A stretch of DNA of 64,000 nt from the NCBI GenBank assembly GCA_900769565.1, contig CAAGHC010000003.1:1-64000 (forward strand), written 5' to 3'. Below the pieces are notes generated by a model. The model was not told where the DNA came from. It did not search any database and saw only the letters and a program-made list of their open reading frames with translations. The stretch is from Clostridia bacterium (GTDB lineage Bacteria > Bacillota > Clostridia > Christensenellales > Borkfalkiaceae). Positions within the stretch are counted from its first letter, which is position 1, and the number at the start of each line of letters is the position of its first letter. Of the stretch, positions 51,533-59,510 are shown one piece after another. A program made the position numbers and the translations under genes.

Positions 51533-51624
51533 TGGCGGAGAAAGAGGGATTTGAACCCTCGCTGCGCTTATCACACACTACTCCCTTAGCAGGGGAGCCC
51601 CTTCGGCCTCTTGGGTATTTCTCC
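51533..51624 (-). tRNA. tRNA-Ser(GCT)
   Basis: A 92-base class II tRNA with encoded CCA. Acceptor stem GGAGAAA/TTTCTCC; anticodon stem CTCCC/GGGAG with loop CTGCTAA, giving anticodon GCT (reads AGC and AGU). A long variable arm (GTGTGTGATAAGCGC region) as required for tRNA-Ser; T arm GAGGGTTCAAATCCCTC. Its 3' 20 bases plus the next base are duplicated at 42664-42684. It is the likely insertion site of the accessory island. Confidence 0.96.
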
Positions 51625-51714
51625 ATAGCCGAATTACTTTCTTTTTTTATTGCTATGATATGTTACCACAAAAAAACCGATTTGTCAAAGTTTTTTTTGT
51701 ATTTTATTATTTTT

Positions 51715-52614
51715 TCATTCAATATTTATCGTTTGTCCCTCACTTGCTCTTTCGTCAGGGGTTTCTAATGGCCGAATTGCCGTGCCAAGTACCGTCAATC
51801 CCCTAGTTGCGCCATATTTGTCCGTTCTGATTTTCTCCGTACTAATCGTCCTACCGTTTTTACTCCTTACCAAATACCCTTCGCTTTTATACCCTGCTCG
51901 CCCGTATCTTACCACAAGTCTTTCACCTTGATAAAGGTCTGGATATTCGCTAGCAGAATCTAAAATCTCTTCTTCGGGAAGTGCTGGTATTTCTTCGGTA
52001 ATAACGCTATGCCTAGTTATTACTTCTTCCATAGGCTCTCCGTAAATTTCTATATTAAGTCTCGTACCGTCGGCAATTGCACGCAAAATTATAGGATTAT
52101 GGGTATCGTTTACAAATCGCAAGTCGGCAGAGCCAGAATTTACCATAGCGTCAAAGGACGGATTTACGTAATGAACGGGCAAGGAATGTGGATGAAACTC
52201 TGTAATTTTAAGGCCAGCCAGTAAAACGGCGTTATATAGGGTTGTGGACACTTGACAAACCCCACCGCCTACCCCGTCGACGAACTCACCACCTACGATA
52301 ATTTTCGCCTTTTTATAGCCACGTTTTTCCGTACGCACACCAACCGTTTTATTAAAGGAAAATTCCCCACCTACGTCTATAAAAGTATTATTAATTGCGC
52401 TTACGGCAAGCGCTATGTTAGACTTTCTTTCTACAGTAGAAGTTGCATAGGAAGTAAAAAACTTACTACGAAGAACTATGTCGCACGGCTTAAGGTCGTA
52501 AAAAGGCATGGAACTGTTAGCGCTAACGACAGTTCCACCATTAAAGCAAGTAAACGACGATAAAAACGTGCAAATTGCAAGAATATAAAATAAAAATTTC
52601 CTTAACGCATACAT
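51715..52614 (-). CDS. VanW family protein
   Basis: A 299-residue secreted or membrane-anchored protein (hydrophobic residues 6-24) with the VanW domain: GGEFSFNKTVGVRTEKRGYKKA-type segment near residue 85, GVGGGVCQVSTTLYNAV near 118 and the SLPVHYVNPSFDAMVNSG region. VanW domains are common in Clostridia envelope proteins, often with peptidoglycan-binding parts; the function is not established and VanW alone does not mean glycopeptide resistance. No G5 or LysM domain here. Confidence 0.85.
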   Translation of the reverse strand: MYALRKFLFYILAICTFLSSFTCFNGGTVVSANSSMPFYDLKPCDIVLRSKFFTSYATSTVERKSNIALAVSAINNTFIDVGGEFSFNKTVGVRTEKRGYKKAKIIVGGEFVDGVGGGVCQVSTTLYNAVLLAGLKITEFHPHSLPVHYVNPSFDAMVNSGSADLRFVNDTHNPIILRAIADGTRLNIEIYGEPMEEVITRHSVITEEIPALPEEEILDSASEYPDLYQGERLVVRYGRAGYKSEGYLVRSKNGRTISTEKIRTDKYGATRGLTVLGTAIRPLETPDERASEGQTINIE

Positions 52615-52693
52615 ATTTAAATAAGCCCGAATATAATATGTGTATTAGTTAAAAAAACATTCTTGTTTTAGACTTGAATTTTCTCTTTTAGTA

Positions 52694-52722
52694 TTGACAA
52701 AGCAAATTTAATTTGCTATAAT
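52694..52722 (+). promoter_or_regulatory. Near-consensus promoter with a palindromic operator in the spacer
   Basis: TTGACA (52694-52699) and an extended -10 TGCTATAAT (TATAAT 52717-52722) with exactly 17 bases between. The spacer is the palindrome AGCAAAT-TTA-ATTTGCT (52701-52717). A repressor bound there would directly shut off this strong promoter of the lipoprotein gene at 52767. Confidence 0.8.
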
Positions 52723-52766
52723 TTACAAAAATAATCGCTTAAATGCGCAGAAAAAGGAGAAACACT

Positions 52767-53225
52767 ATGAACAAATTTGCAAAAATCTTAACTTCTATTC
52801 TTTTAGTAGTCGTACTCGCTTTGACGTTGACGGGTTGCTCGTCTTATGGCAAAGTAGAAAAAGCGCTTGAAAATATCGGCTATACGGCTATTGAATCTAG
52901 TGACGACGCTGACAAAATCAAAGGCGAAAGTGAAATTGCCGTTACCGTACACGCTTTAACTAACAAAGACAGCCTTTCTATAACCGAAGTTGGTAAAATC
53001 AACGTCGTTGTTGTTCTTGAATTCAAGGAAACTAAAGAAATGAAAGATTTCTATGAAGATAGCGACACCCTAAAAGGTCTTGTTAAAGACATTAAGGACG
53101 ACGGCACTGCTGAAGACTTCTACAACAAACTCGTTGAAAAAGGCTTTGCAAAAGGTAATTGCTTAATCATTTCCATTAATCCTATTGCAACTAGCGACGT
53201 TTGTGACGCTATTAAGAACGCTTAA
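52767..53225 (+). CDS. Small lipoprotein, unknown function
   Basis: A 152-residue lipoprotein (lipobox LTGC, Cys24). The mature part is alpha/beta and charged, with no domain that I recognise; KALENIGYTAIE and SDTLKGLVKDI segments suggest a compact fold. The ATG at 52767 follows AAGGAGAAAC; an in-frame ATG 24 bases earlier lacks a site. Strong promoter and terminator make it an abundant single-gene transcript. Confidence 0.75.
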   Translation: MNKFAKILTSILLVVVLALTLTGCSSYGKVEKALENIGYTAIESSDDADKIKGESEIAVTVHALTNKDSLSITEVGKINVVVVLEFKETKEMKDFYEDSDTLKGLVKDIKDDGTAEDFYNKLVEKGFAKGNCLIISINPIATSDVCDAIKNA

Positions 53226-53240
53226 TAAATTTAAAACTTA

Positions 53241-53266
53241 AAGGGCTGAAAATTCAGCCCTTTTTT
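53241..53266 (+). terminator. Rho-independent terminator after the small lipoprotein gene
   Basis: Perfect 10-bp stem AAGGGCTGAA/TTCAGCCCTT with a 2-base loop and a T-run. Confidence 0.92.
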
Positions 53267-53300
53267 GTTTTGCTTGTTTTTGATTTTAAATCTTTTTAGC

Positions 53301-54578
53301 CTAGTCGTTACAATAAAAATTCGTTGACGGTGCGGCGTCAGGCTTTCTTCCAACCGAAGTGTTATCCTGCCTACGATTACGAAGTTCAGGTATGGGATTT
53401 GGCGCAATTTCAAACCGATAGTCAGCCCCCCTATGCCTTATTGCCTTTTCAATAACGTTATGCGACGGAACTATTTCGGTAGTTGGATTGATTTGGTTTT
53501 GGAAACGGTAAAAATCGGCATCTTTAGGCAGTTTACCAACCTTTTCGTAGTTTTCTTTTACCGAAGTGAACTGCACGGTTTCAGCCAAAATCTTGCGAAC
53601 GTAATCAATGTTTTCATGCAAACAAATAGGTGCGGGGAATTCACCGTCTTTGATAACTTCTTGCCATTCTTTGCCTTCGTACTTTTTAAGAAGTTCAACT
53701 GCTTTATGAAGATGTCCGATTTCAAAGGATAAGTTTTCTTCCCAAAGATTTTTAACGTACGGGTCGGTTTCCGTCATGTAGCACGACCAGTATAAGTAAC
53801 ATTCACAGTATTCATGCCACAATAACATTTCTAACCACGTAGCGTTTGCATCCATGAGCGACTCGTACTGGGTAACGTGTTCTTCTTCAACTAATGCAAT
53901 TTCTTGATATAATCTACGACCGATATCAGAAACGGCAAAGTTGGTAACGTTCATATAGTAGTTCATAGTCTGTTGCTCTGCGGCAGTTATAATCATGGTA
54001 TTAAGCACGGTTTGAACGTCTGCCGTTTTTGCATTGATTGTTTTTTTAACGTTGTCAAACGGGTATCTATGATGGCTTATCGTGGGTCTACCCGGCATAA
54101 TCTCGGTATATCTTCCAACAAGCCACTCGGCGTACACGCCTTGCTCCATCTCTAATAAGTTAGCATACCTATATAAATGGTCAAAGTCTTCTAAAAGTGC
54201 AAAATCTAAAGCGTTTTTAACCTTACAATCAAGTTCTCGTTTGGCAAGTTCTGCCGTTAAATCCACAGCCAACTGTTCATAGGAAATTGTGTGTTCTAAT
54301 ATGCTTTCGTTAACAGGTTTTAGCAAGGAAATTTTTAATTGTTGCTGTTTTTCTACGTATCTAGTAAGCGCTATCTCTCTGCGCAAGTCGTTATCGCTCG
54401 TATGTCTTGCTAGTTGATGGGAAAACCAGTTTGCCTCAAACTCCGTACCATTCATTAAAATAATACGAGTTTTTGTGTAAGGGTCAACTTCTCGTTTATC
54501 ATAAGACTTGGGGTAAACTTGTTGCCAGTTTTGTATCATTTTATCTATCGGGCGTGATTTTTCGTTAAAAGGATTCAT
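53301..54578 (-). CDS. Large ferritin-like (diiron four-helix) protein, function unknown
   Basis: About 425 residues, mostly helical. The paired metal-binding patterns SILEHTISYEQ (about residue 90), AAEQQTMNYYM (about 205), ALVEEEHVTQYE (about 238) and SFEIGHLHKA (about 285) suggest two ferritin-like helical units. The last 100 residues are less ordered. No signal peptide. ATG 54578 follows AGGAGTG. It lies divergent to a LysR regulator 183 bases away, a common arrangement for a regulated target. May act in peroxide or metal stress (inference). Confidence 0.6.
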   Translation of the reverse strand: MNPFNEKSRPIDKMIQNWQQVYPKSYDKREVDPYTKTRIILMNGTEFEANWFSHQLARHTSDNDLRREIALTRYVEKQQQLKISLLKPVNESILEHTISYEQLAVDLTAELAKRELDCKVKNALDFALLEDFDHLYRYANLLEMEQGVYAEWLVGRYTEIMPGRPTISHHRYPFDNVKKTINAKTADVQTVLNTMIITAAEQQTMNYYMNVTNFAVSDIGRRLYQEIALVEEEHVTQYESLMDANATWLEMLLWHEYCECYLYWSCYMTETDPYVKNLWEENLSFEIGHLHKAVELLKKYEGKEWQEVIKDGEFPAPICLHENIDYVRKILAETVQFTSVKENYEKVGKLPKDADFYRFQNQINPTTEIVPSHNVIEKAIRHRGADYRFEIAPNPIPELRNRRQDNTSVGRKPDAAPSTNFYCND

Positions 54579-54700
54579 AAAATTCACTCCTAAACATATT
54601 CTCAATGTTTACAATATGATTTAAAACGAGTAATTGTTATTGTGATTGATTTATCCTATAAAAGTTTCTTTTGAATTTTTTATTCCAAAATAACAAATAC

Positions 54701-54729
54701 TTGCTTTGATAAAATAATCGTGATATAAT
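54701..54729 (+). promoter_or_regulatory. Promoter candidate of the LysR gene
   Basis: TTGCTT (54701-54706) and TATAAT (54724-54729), 17 bases apart, 33 bases before the ATG. The -35 is weak. Confidence 0.45.
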
Positions 54730-54761
54730 TGTAAAACAACTACATATTAAGGACGGTGCAT

Positions 54762-55688
54762 ATGAACATACTACACATGAAATACGCAGTAGAAATTGCC
54801 AACACTCGCTCGATTAGTAAGGCTGCGGAAAACTTGTACACTTCCCAACCCAACATAAGCCGTGCTATTAAATCGCTTGAAAACGACCTTAAAATCAAGA
54901 TTTTTAAGCGCTCGTCAAAAGGCATTGAAATCACCATTGACGGTGAAGAATTTTTACTGTACGCTAAAACCGCTTTAGCCCAGATTAAAAAAATTGAATC
55001 AATTTACGAAAATCGCAACGAAAAGAAACTTCGTCTTTCTGTCTGCGTACCGAGAGCAAGTTATTTTTCTTACGCTTTTGCAGATTTTTCTAAAGGTTTA
55101 GACGCAAATGCGTCCGCCGAAATTGTTTATAAAGAAACTAATTCCATGCGCTCGATTATCAACGTTGTAAAAGAAGAATACGACCTTGGTATAGTAAGAT
55201 ATCAAAGCGCTTTCGATAAATATTTTAATTCACTCTTTGAAGAAAAGAAACTTTCCTACGAAGTGCTAAACGAGTTTCGATACGTTATGGCGGTATCAAA
55301 AAATAATCCGCTTGCTAAAAAAGAAAAAGTTAGCGCAGAAGACCTTCAAAACTGCATAGAAATCACTCACGGTGACCCGTACGTACCAAGTTTGCCCTTG
55401 ATTGACGTAAAGCGTGCTGAACTTTCGGAATTTGCTAAAAAGCGCATTAGCGTTTTTGAACGTGGCGTTCAATTTACACTTTTAGAACAAGTGCCAAATA
55501 CTTTTATGTGGGTTTCGCCTATCCCTAAAGATTTGCTCGATAAATTTAATCTTGTAGAAATCAAATGCGACTTTAACACCAAAACTTATAAGGACGTTTT
55601 AATTCACAGAAAGAAGTATCACTTAACCAAACTAGACAACGAATTTATTAAAAAAATCGTTGAATCTAAAAACAAATACTTTATTTAA
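54762..55688 (+). CDS. LysR-family transcriptional regulator
   Basis: About 308 residues. N-terminal winged helix (residues 1-62: ISKAAENLYTSQPNISRAIKSLE) and a C-terminal periplasmic-binding-like effector domain (about 90-300). Start ATG 54762; an in-frame GTG lies 6 bases earlier. Divergent from the ferritin-like gene, so it probably controls it. Convergent with the AspT-Frd operon. Confidence 0.9.
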   Translation: MNILHMKYAVEIANTRSISKAAENLYTSQPNISRAIKSLENDLKIKIFKRSSKGIEITIDGEEFLLYAKTALAQIKKIESIYENRNEKKLRLSVCVPRASYFSYAFADFSKGLDANASAEIVYKETNSMRSIINVVKEEYDLGIVRYQSAFDKYFNSLFEEKKLSYEVLNEFRYVMAVSKNNPLAKKEKVSAEDLQNCIEITHGDPYVPSLPLIDVKRAELSEFAKKRISVFERGVQFTLLEQVPNTFMWVSPIPKDLLDKFNLVEIKCDFNTKTYKDVLIHRKKYHLTKLDNEFIKKIVESKNKYFI

Positions 55689-55701
55689 TTTAGGTAAACT
55701 A

Positions 55702-55736
55702 AAAAGCCATTCGCTTATAAAACGAATGGCTTTTTT
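55702..55736. terminator. Bidirectional terminator between lysR and the AspT-family gene
   Basis: Perfect 12-bp stem AAAAGCCATTCG/CGAATGGCTTTT (55702-55713, 55723-55734), T-rich on the right and A-rich on the left. Confidence 0.9.
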
Positions 55737-55757
55737 ATTATTCAATTTAACTATTCA

Positions 55758-57101
55758 TTAAATTAAACCTATCATAAGGTTACATGATAAAACGATTAAA
55801 ACGAGTGCGATAGGATAGGTTGATGCGTAAGCACCTGCAACGTCGTCCGTACCTGCGGTAGAAATAAGAGTACCGAGTGCGGGCGTAGAAGTCATACCAC
55901 CGGTAATTGAGCCAAGGTTGTTGAGAAGTGGCATCTTCAACAAGTATTTAGCAACGAAGAAACCAACTATCATGGGAAAAATTGTCATAACTGCGCCACC
56001 GATAAAGCCCCAAGCAACAATACCGATATCGTCACCGATTGCAGAAACAAGGTTAACACCACCATCAACACCAGCACCGATAAGGAATAACATAAGTCCT
56101 AATTCTTTCAAACTCTTAAGAGTTGCTTCGGGAATTTCTAGAGATAGTCTACCGATTCTACCAAAGTGTCCGAATACCAAACACATGATAAGTACGCCAC
56201 CCGTAGTTCCAAGCGAGAACACAGCGCCTGCAAAAAGCGGAATTTTTATACCACCTAAAACAAGACCTGCAACTATTGCAAGAGCCAAAGCTGTAAAGCC
56301 GAAGTCGTCGCACTTAAAAAGATTTTTCTTTTCCTTTTTCTCTGCGTTTTCTAAAACTTCAGGTCTTAATAAGCTTCTTTCATAGTTCATGTCTGCTTTA
56401 ACAAATTTGGGCAATAATTGAACGAACAAAACTACGCCGATAACACCGAAAGGATATGCAATTGCGTGACCTATGGTAACCATAGTATCTTCCATACCCT
56501 TAAGTTTAACGGCTTCGCCTGCTGCCGAATAACCAGGGGTTGAAGTAAGAGCACCTGATAAAATACCCGACCAGAAATCAGAGCCGTACGGTGATACGAA
56601 AGTAAAGATTACTGCTACTGCCGTGCCTGCAAGAATGATTAAAATACCCATGAAGATATATGTCTTAAAGTTTTTAGCCAAGTCTCTAAAGAATTTAGGA
56701 CCTGCAATAAAACCAACAGAGCCTACGAACATAACTAAACCTACGTTTTGAATTACGCTCTTATAAAATTTAGTATTACCTGTACCAGGTTTCAAATTAA
56801 GGCTACCTAAAATCGGTGTCGTATCAGGTATCAACGTGCAGAGATAACCGAAAAGTATTGCTACTAAAAATACGCCTGCCGTTCCTAAATTAACGCCTTT
56901 AATGGTAATTCTACCAAGTAAATATCCAAGTACTGTCACAGCAAATAAGCCGAATAATAACGAAGATATAGAGAAAATACTATTAACTCCGACATCTGAC
57001 TTGCTAGCGTTAATGCCACACCATACGCCTATGCCTGCAACTGCGACCAAAGCAATAGCAATCCAAAGCCACTTAAGACTTTTGCTTTTTTGTTGTTCCA
57101 T
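55758..57101 (-). CDS. AspT/YidE-family permease, possible succinate or dicarboxylate exporter
   Basis: A 447-residue protein with about 11-12 membrane segments and two AspT repeats: GALTSTPGYSAA (about residue 185) and GGMTSTPALGTL (about 403). The RCK/TrkA_C domains that usually lie between the repeats are missing, so it is about 100 residues shorter than AspT. Characterised relatives exchange aspartate for alanine (AspT) or export succinate (SucE1, YbjL). It follows frdA by 95 bases in the same direction, so export of succinate, the fumarate reductase product, is the best inference. Confidence 0.78.
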   Translation of the reverse strand: MEQQKSKSLKWLWIAIALVAVAGIGVWCGINASKSDVGVNSIFSISSLLFGLFAVTVLGYLLGRITIKGVNLGTAGVFLVAILFGYLCTLIPDTTPILGSLNLKPGTGNTKFYKSVIQNVGLVMFVGSVGFIAGPKFFRDLAKNFKTYIFMGILIILAGTAVAVIFTFVSPYGSDFWSGILSGALTSTPGYSAAGEAVKLKGMEDTMVTIGHAIAYPFGVIGVVLFVQLLPKFVKADMNYERSLLRPEVLENAEKKEKKNLFKCDDFGFTALALAIVAGLVLGGIKIPLFAGAVFSLGTTGGVLIMCLVFGHFGRIGRLSLEIPEATLKSLKELGLMLFLIGAGVDGGVNLVSAIGDDIGIVAWGFIGGAVMTIFPMIVGFFVAKYLLKMPLLNNLGSITGGMTSTPALGTLISTAGTDDVAGAYASTYPIALVLIVLSCNLMIGLI

Positions 57102-57158
57102 TTTTTTACTCCTAAGAAATCTTATTTCATCAAATCCCTTTATCTTTGCACACTTAAG

Positions 57159-57180
57159 CCCGTCGACCTCAATCGACGGG
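57159..57180 (-). repeat. Intercistronic hairpin between frdA and the permease gene
   Basis: Perfect CCCGTCGA/TCGACGGG stem with a 6-base loop and no T-run. A similar CCGTC/GACGG hairpin lies at 8428-8441 between the gph and BaiN-like genes. It may stabilise the transcript or separate expression. Confidence 0.55.
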
Positions 57181-57196
57181 CAAAATGGACAAATTA

Positions 57197-58807
57197 TTAA
57201 ACGTTAGGTTGTTTAGTATAGTTAGGTAATAATTGCGGAGAAAGTTTAGTGGGTTTTAATCCAGCATCTTCAAGTTCTGCCTTGAATGCATCAACGTGAG
57301 CAAGCGTGAGTTCTTTAACTTCAACGCTCTTGCACTTTTCACCTGCGCTCTTACCTGCGTTTCTACCGAATACGATAATATCGAGAAGTGAGTTACCCAT
57401 AAGTCTATTTCTGCCGTGGATTCCCCCTACTGCCTCACCTGCTACGAACAAGTTTTCAACAGTAGTGCTCATGCCGTCAGCCGATATATCTAAACCACCG
57501 TTTTGATAGTGAAGGGTCGGATAAACGAGAATGGGGTCTTTTCTAATATCAATACCGTACTTACCAAACATACGGAGCATTGCGGGAATACGCTTTTCAA
57601 TCGTGCCTTCGCCACCGATAATATCAATCATCGGGGTATCGAGCCATACGCCTTCGCCGTCGGTAGTCTTAATACCGTTGTCACGCTTTTTACATTCTCT
57701 AATGATAGAAGATGCAGTAACGTCACGGGTTTCAAGCGAGTATACGAATGCTTCGCCGTCTTTATTTACGAGTTGTGCGCCGAGTGAACGAACTTTTTCG
57801 GTAACGAGAGCACCGAAGATTTGGGTAGGTTCAGCAACGCCCGTGGGGTGATATTGTAAAGTATCAGCGTAAAGTAATTTTGCGCCTGCTCTATAACCTA
57901 ATACTAAACCGTCGGCAGTTGCGCCGTAGTGGTTAGAAGTCGGGAAACCTTGATAGTGAAGTCTGCCTGCACCACCGGTAGCAATTACAACCGTCTTTGC
58001 TCTAGCAATAGAGATTTCCTTGGTTTCCATATTCATAAGAACTGCGCCTGCACACTTACCTTCGGTATCTTTAATAAGTTCGATAGCAGCGGTGAAGTCT
58101 ACTACGGGAATACCTCTGTTCAAAACTTCATCACGAAGAGTTCTCATGATTTCTGCACCCGAGTAGTCCTTACAAGCGTGCATACGTTTTCTACTAGTAC
58201 CACCACCGTGGGTAGTAATCATAGTACCGTCTGCTTCTTTATCGAACATAACGCCGAGTTCGTTAAGCCATTTAATACAGTCGGGAGCGTCGGTAACGAG
58301 CTTGTATAAAAGTTCGTGCTTTGCAGCAAAGTGACCGCCACCAAAAGCATCAAGATAGTGAATTGCAGGGCTATCGTTGGGCTTATCTGCAGCTTGAATA
58401 CCACCTTCTGCCATCATGGTGTTTGCATCACCTATACGAAGTTTGGTTACCATCATAACTTTTGCGCCCTTGTTGTCGGCTTCGATTGCTGCAGAAGAAC
58501 CTGCGCCACCACCACCGATAACTAAAACGTCTACGTCGTAGTCGGGTTTAGAAAGGTCGATATCCATATCGAGAACCCTTGACTTACCTTGTAAAAGGTC
58601 TGCAAGTTCGTGAAGAACTTTACCCCCCTTGTTAGGTCCAACTTTTAATTGTTCGTAAGCGCTATCGATATAGTCGGGATGGTTTTCTTTCAAAACCGTT
58701 TGTTTTTCGTCAGCAGTCATTCTGCCAAAGAGATTTTCAAGTCTTTTTGCTCTAGTCGCTTCTACTTTCTTCATAGAAACGAGTTGTTCTTCGGTATATT
58801 TATACAT
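57197..58807 (-). CDS. frdA: Fumarate reductase / succinate dehydrogenase-type flavoprotein subunit
   Basis: A 536-residue soluble flavoprotein. It has a roughly 90-residue extra N-terminal helical region, then FAD-binding VLVIGGGGAGSSAAIEA (about 95), MMAEGGIQAA, THGGGTSRKRMHACKDYSGAEI with substrate arginine, LQYHPTGVAEP with the catalytic His region, and the closing GEAVGGIHGRNRLMGNSLLDIIVFGRNAG. No membrane anchor subunit is encoded, unlike quinol-linked enzymes. Paired with FrdB (12 bases upstream) and five electron-transfer genes, it probably reduces fumarate to succinate in the cytoplasm. Confidence 0.88.
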   Translation of the reverse strand: MYKYTEEQLVSMKKVEATRAKRLENLFGRMTADEKQTVLKENHPDYIDSAYEQLKVGPNKGGKVLHELADLLQGKSRVLDMDIDLSKPDYDVDVLVIGGGGAGSSAAIEADNKGAKVMMVTKLRIGDANTMMAEGGIQAADKPNDSPAIHYLDAFGGGHFAAKHELLYKLVTDAPDCIKWLNELGVMFDKEADGTMITTHGGGTSRKRMHACKDYSGAEIMRTLRDEVLNRGIPVVDFTAAIELIKDTEGKCAGAVLMNMETKEISIARAKTVVIATGGAGRLHYQGFPTSNHYGATADGLVLGYRAGAKLLYADTLQYHPTGVAEPTQIFGALVTEKVRSLGAQLVNKDGEAFVYSLETRDVTASSIIRECKKRDNGIKTTDGEGVWLDTPMIDIIGGEGTIEKRIPAMLRMFGKYGIDIRKDPILVYPTLHYQNGGLDISADGMSTTVENLFVAGEAVGGIHGRNRLMGNSLLDIIVFGRNAGKSAGEKCKSVEVKELTLAHVDAFKAELEDAGLKPTKLSPQLLPNYTKQPNV

Positions 58808-58818
58808 ATTCTGCCCCC

Positions 58819-59493
58819 TTATTTCTCAATTTCTCTGTTGTTGTAGAGTTCTTTCAACTCTTCAACGGGCTTATTCATGAGCGTTTCGATAATATCTTTG
58901 TACACGCCTTCGTCAATTTCCTTAACTCTTTCGATAAGGTGCATAGATTCGGGTGCTAAATATTTACCGTAAAGTCTTCTAGCAAGTTCTGCTACCTGTG
59001 GATGTGAAATACCGGCAGGACAACGAGAAGAACATACACCACACATTACGCAGTCAAAAGATTCTTCTGCGCAGTTTGCATAGTCGCCACGTTGAGCGTA
59101 CGCAATGTATTGCATAACGTTAAGACCTTGAGTACAACTCTTGGTACAAGCGTTGCAACCGATACAAGCGTAAATTTCGGGGTAAAGTTGCATCATAATT
59201 TGTTCGCTGGGCTTAACCTTTTCAATGTCGTAAACTTGTTTTACGAGCGGGAAGAAGGGAAGCGTTGCAACGTACATATTGTCTTCAACTTTGGTTTGAC
59301 AAGCAAGACAAGCCTTTAACTCTCTATCACCTTTGATACGGTAAATAGTCGAGCAAGCACCACAGAAACCGTTACGGCAACCACAACCACGAACGAGTTG
59401 ATAGCCAGCGTATTCCATTGCTTTCATTATGGTAAGACTTTCGGGAACTTCGTATTTTTTGCCAAACAAAAAAACGTTTACTTTCTTTTCCAT
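58819..59493 (-). CDS. frdB: Fumarate reductase-type iron-sulfur subunit
   Basis: 224 residues. The N-terminal 2Fe-2S domain has CGCRNGFCGACS and CLAC, followed by CIGCNACTKSC and CVMCGVCSSRCP 4Fe-4S motifs (about 110-160), in the order of FrdB/SdhB/GlpC-type subunits. The C terminus lacks the CCG domains of the methanogen TfrB, so its electron partner is not a thiol system. Start ATG 59493 follows AAGGAG. It should relay electrons from the Flx/HdrA proteins to FrdA. Confidence 0.83.
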   Translation of the reverse strand: MEKKVNVFLFGKKYEVPESLTIMKAMEYAGYQLVRGCGCRNGFCGACSTIYRIKGDRELKACLACQTKVEDNMYVATLPFFPLVKQVYDIEKVKPSEQIMMQLYPEIYACIGCNACTKSCTQGLNVMQYIAYAQRGDYANCAEESFDCVMCGVCSSRCPAGISHPQVAELARRLYGKYLAPESMHLIERVKEIDEGVYKDIIETLMNKPVEELKELYNNREIEK

Positions 59494-59510
59494 TTTAATT
59501 TTTCTCCTTA

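Noticed and set aside
51715..52614. Vancomycin-resistance function for the VanW gene
   Set aside because: No vanA/B ligase, vanH, vanX or vanRS genes are present; VanW-domain proteins are common in Clostridia without resistance.
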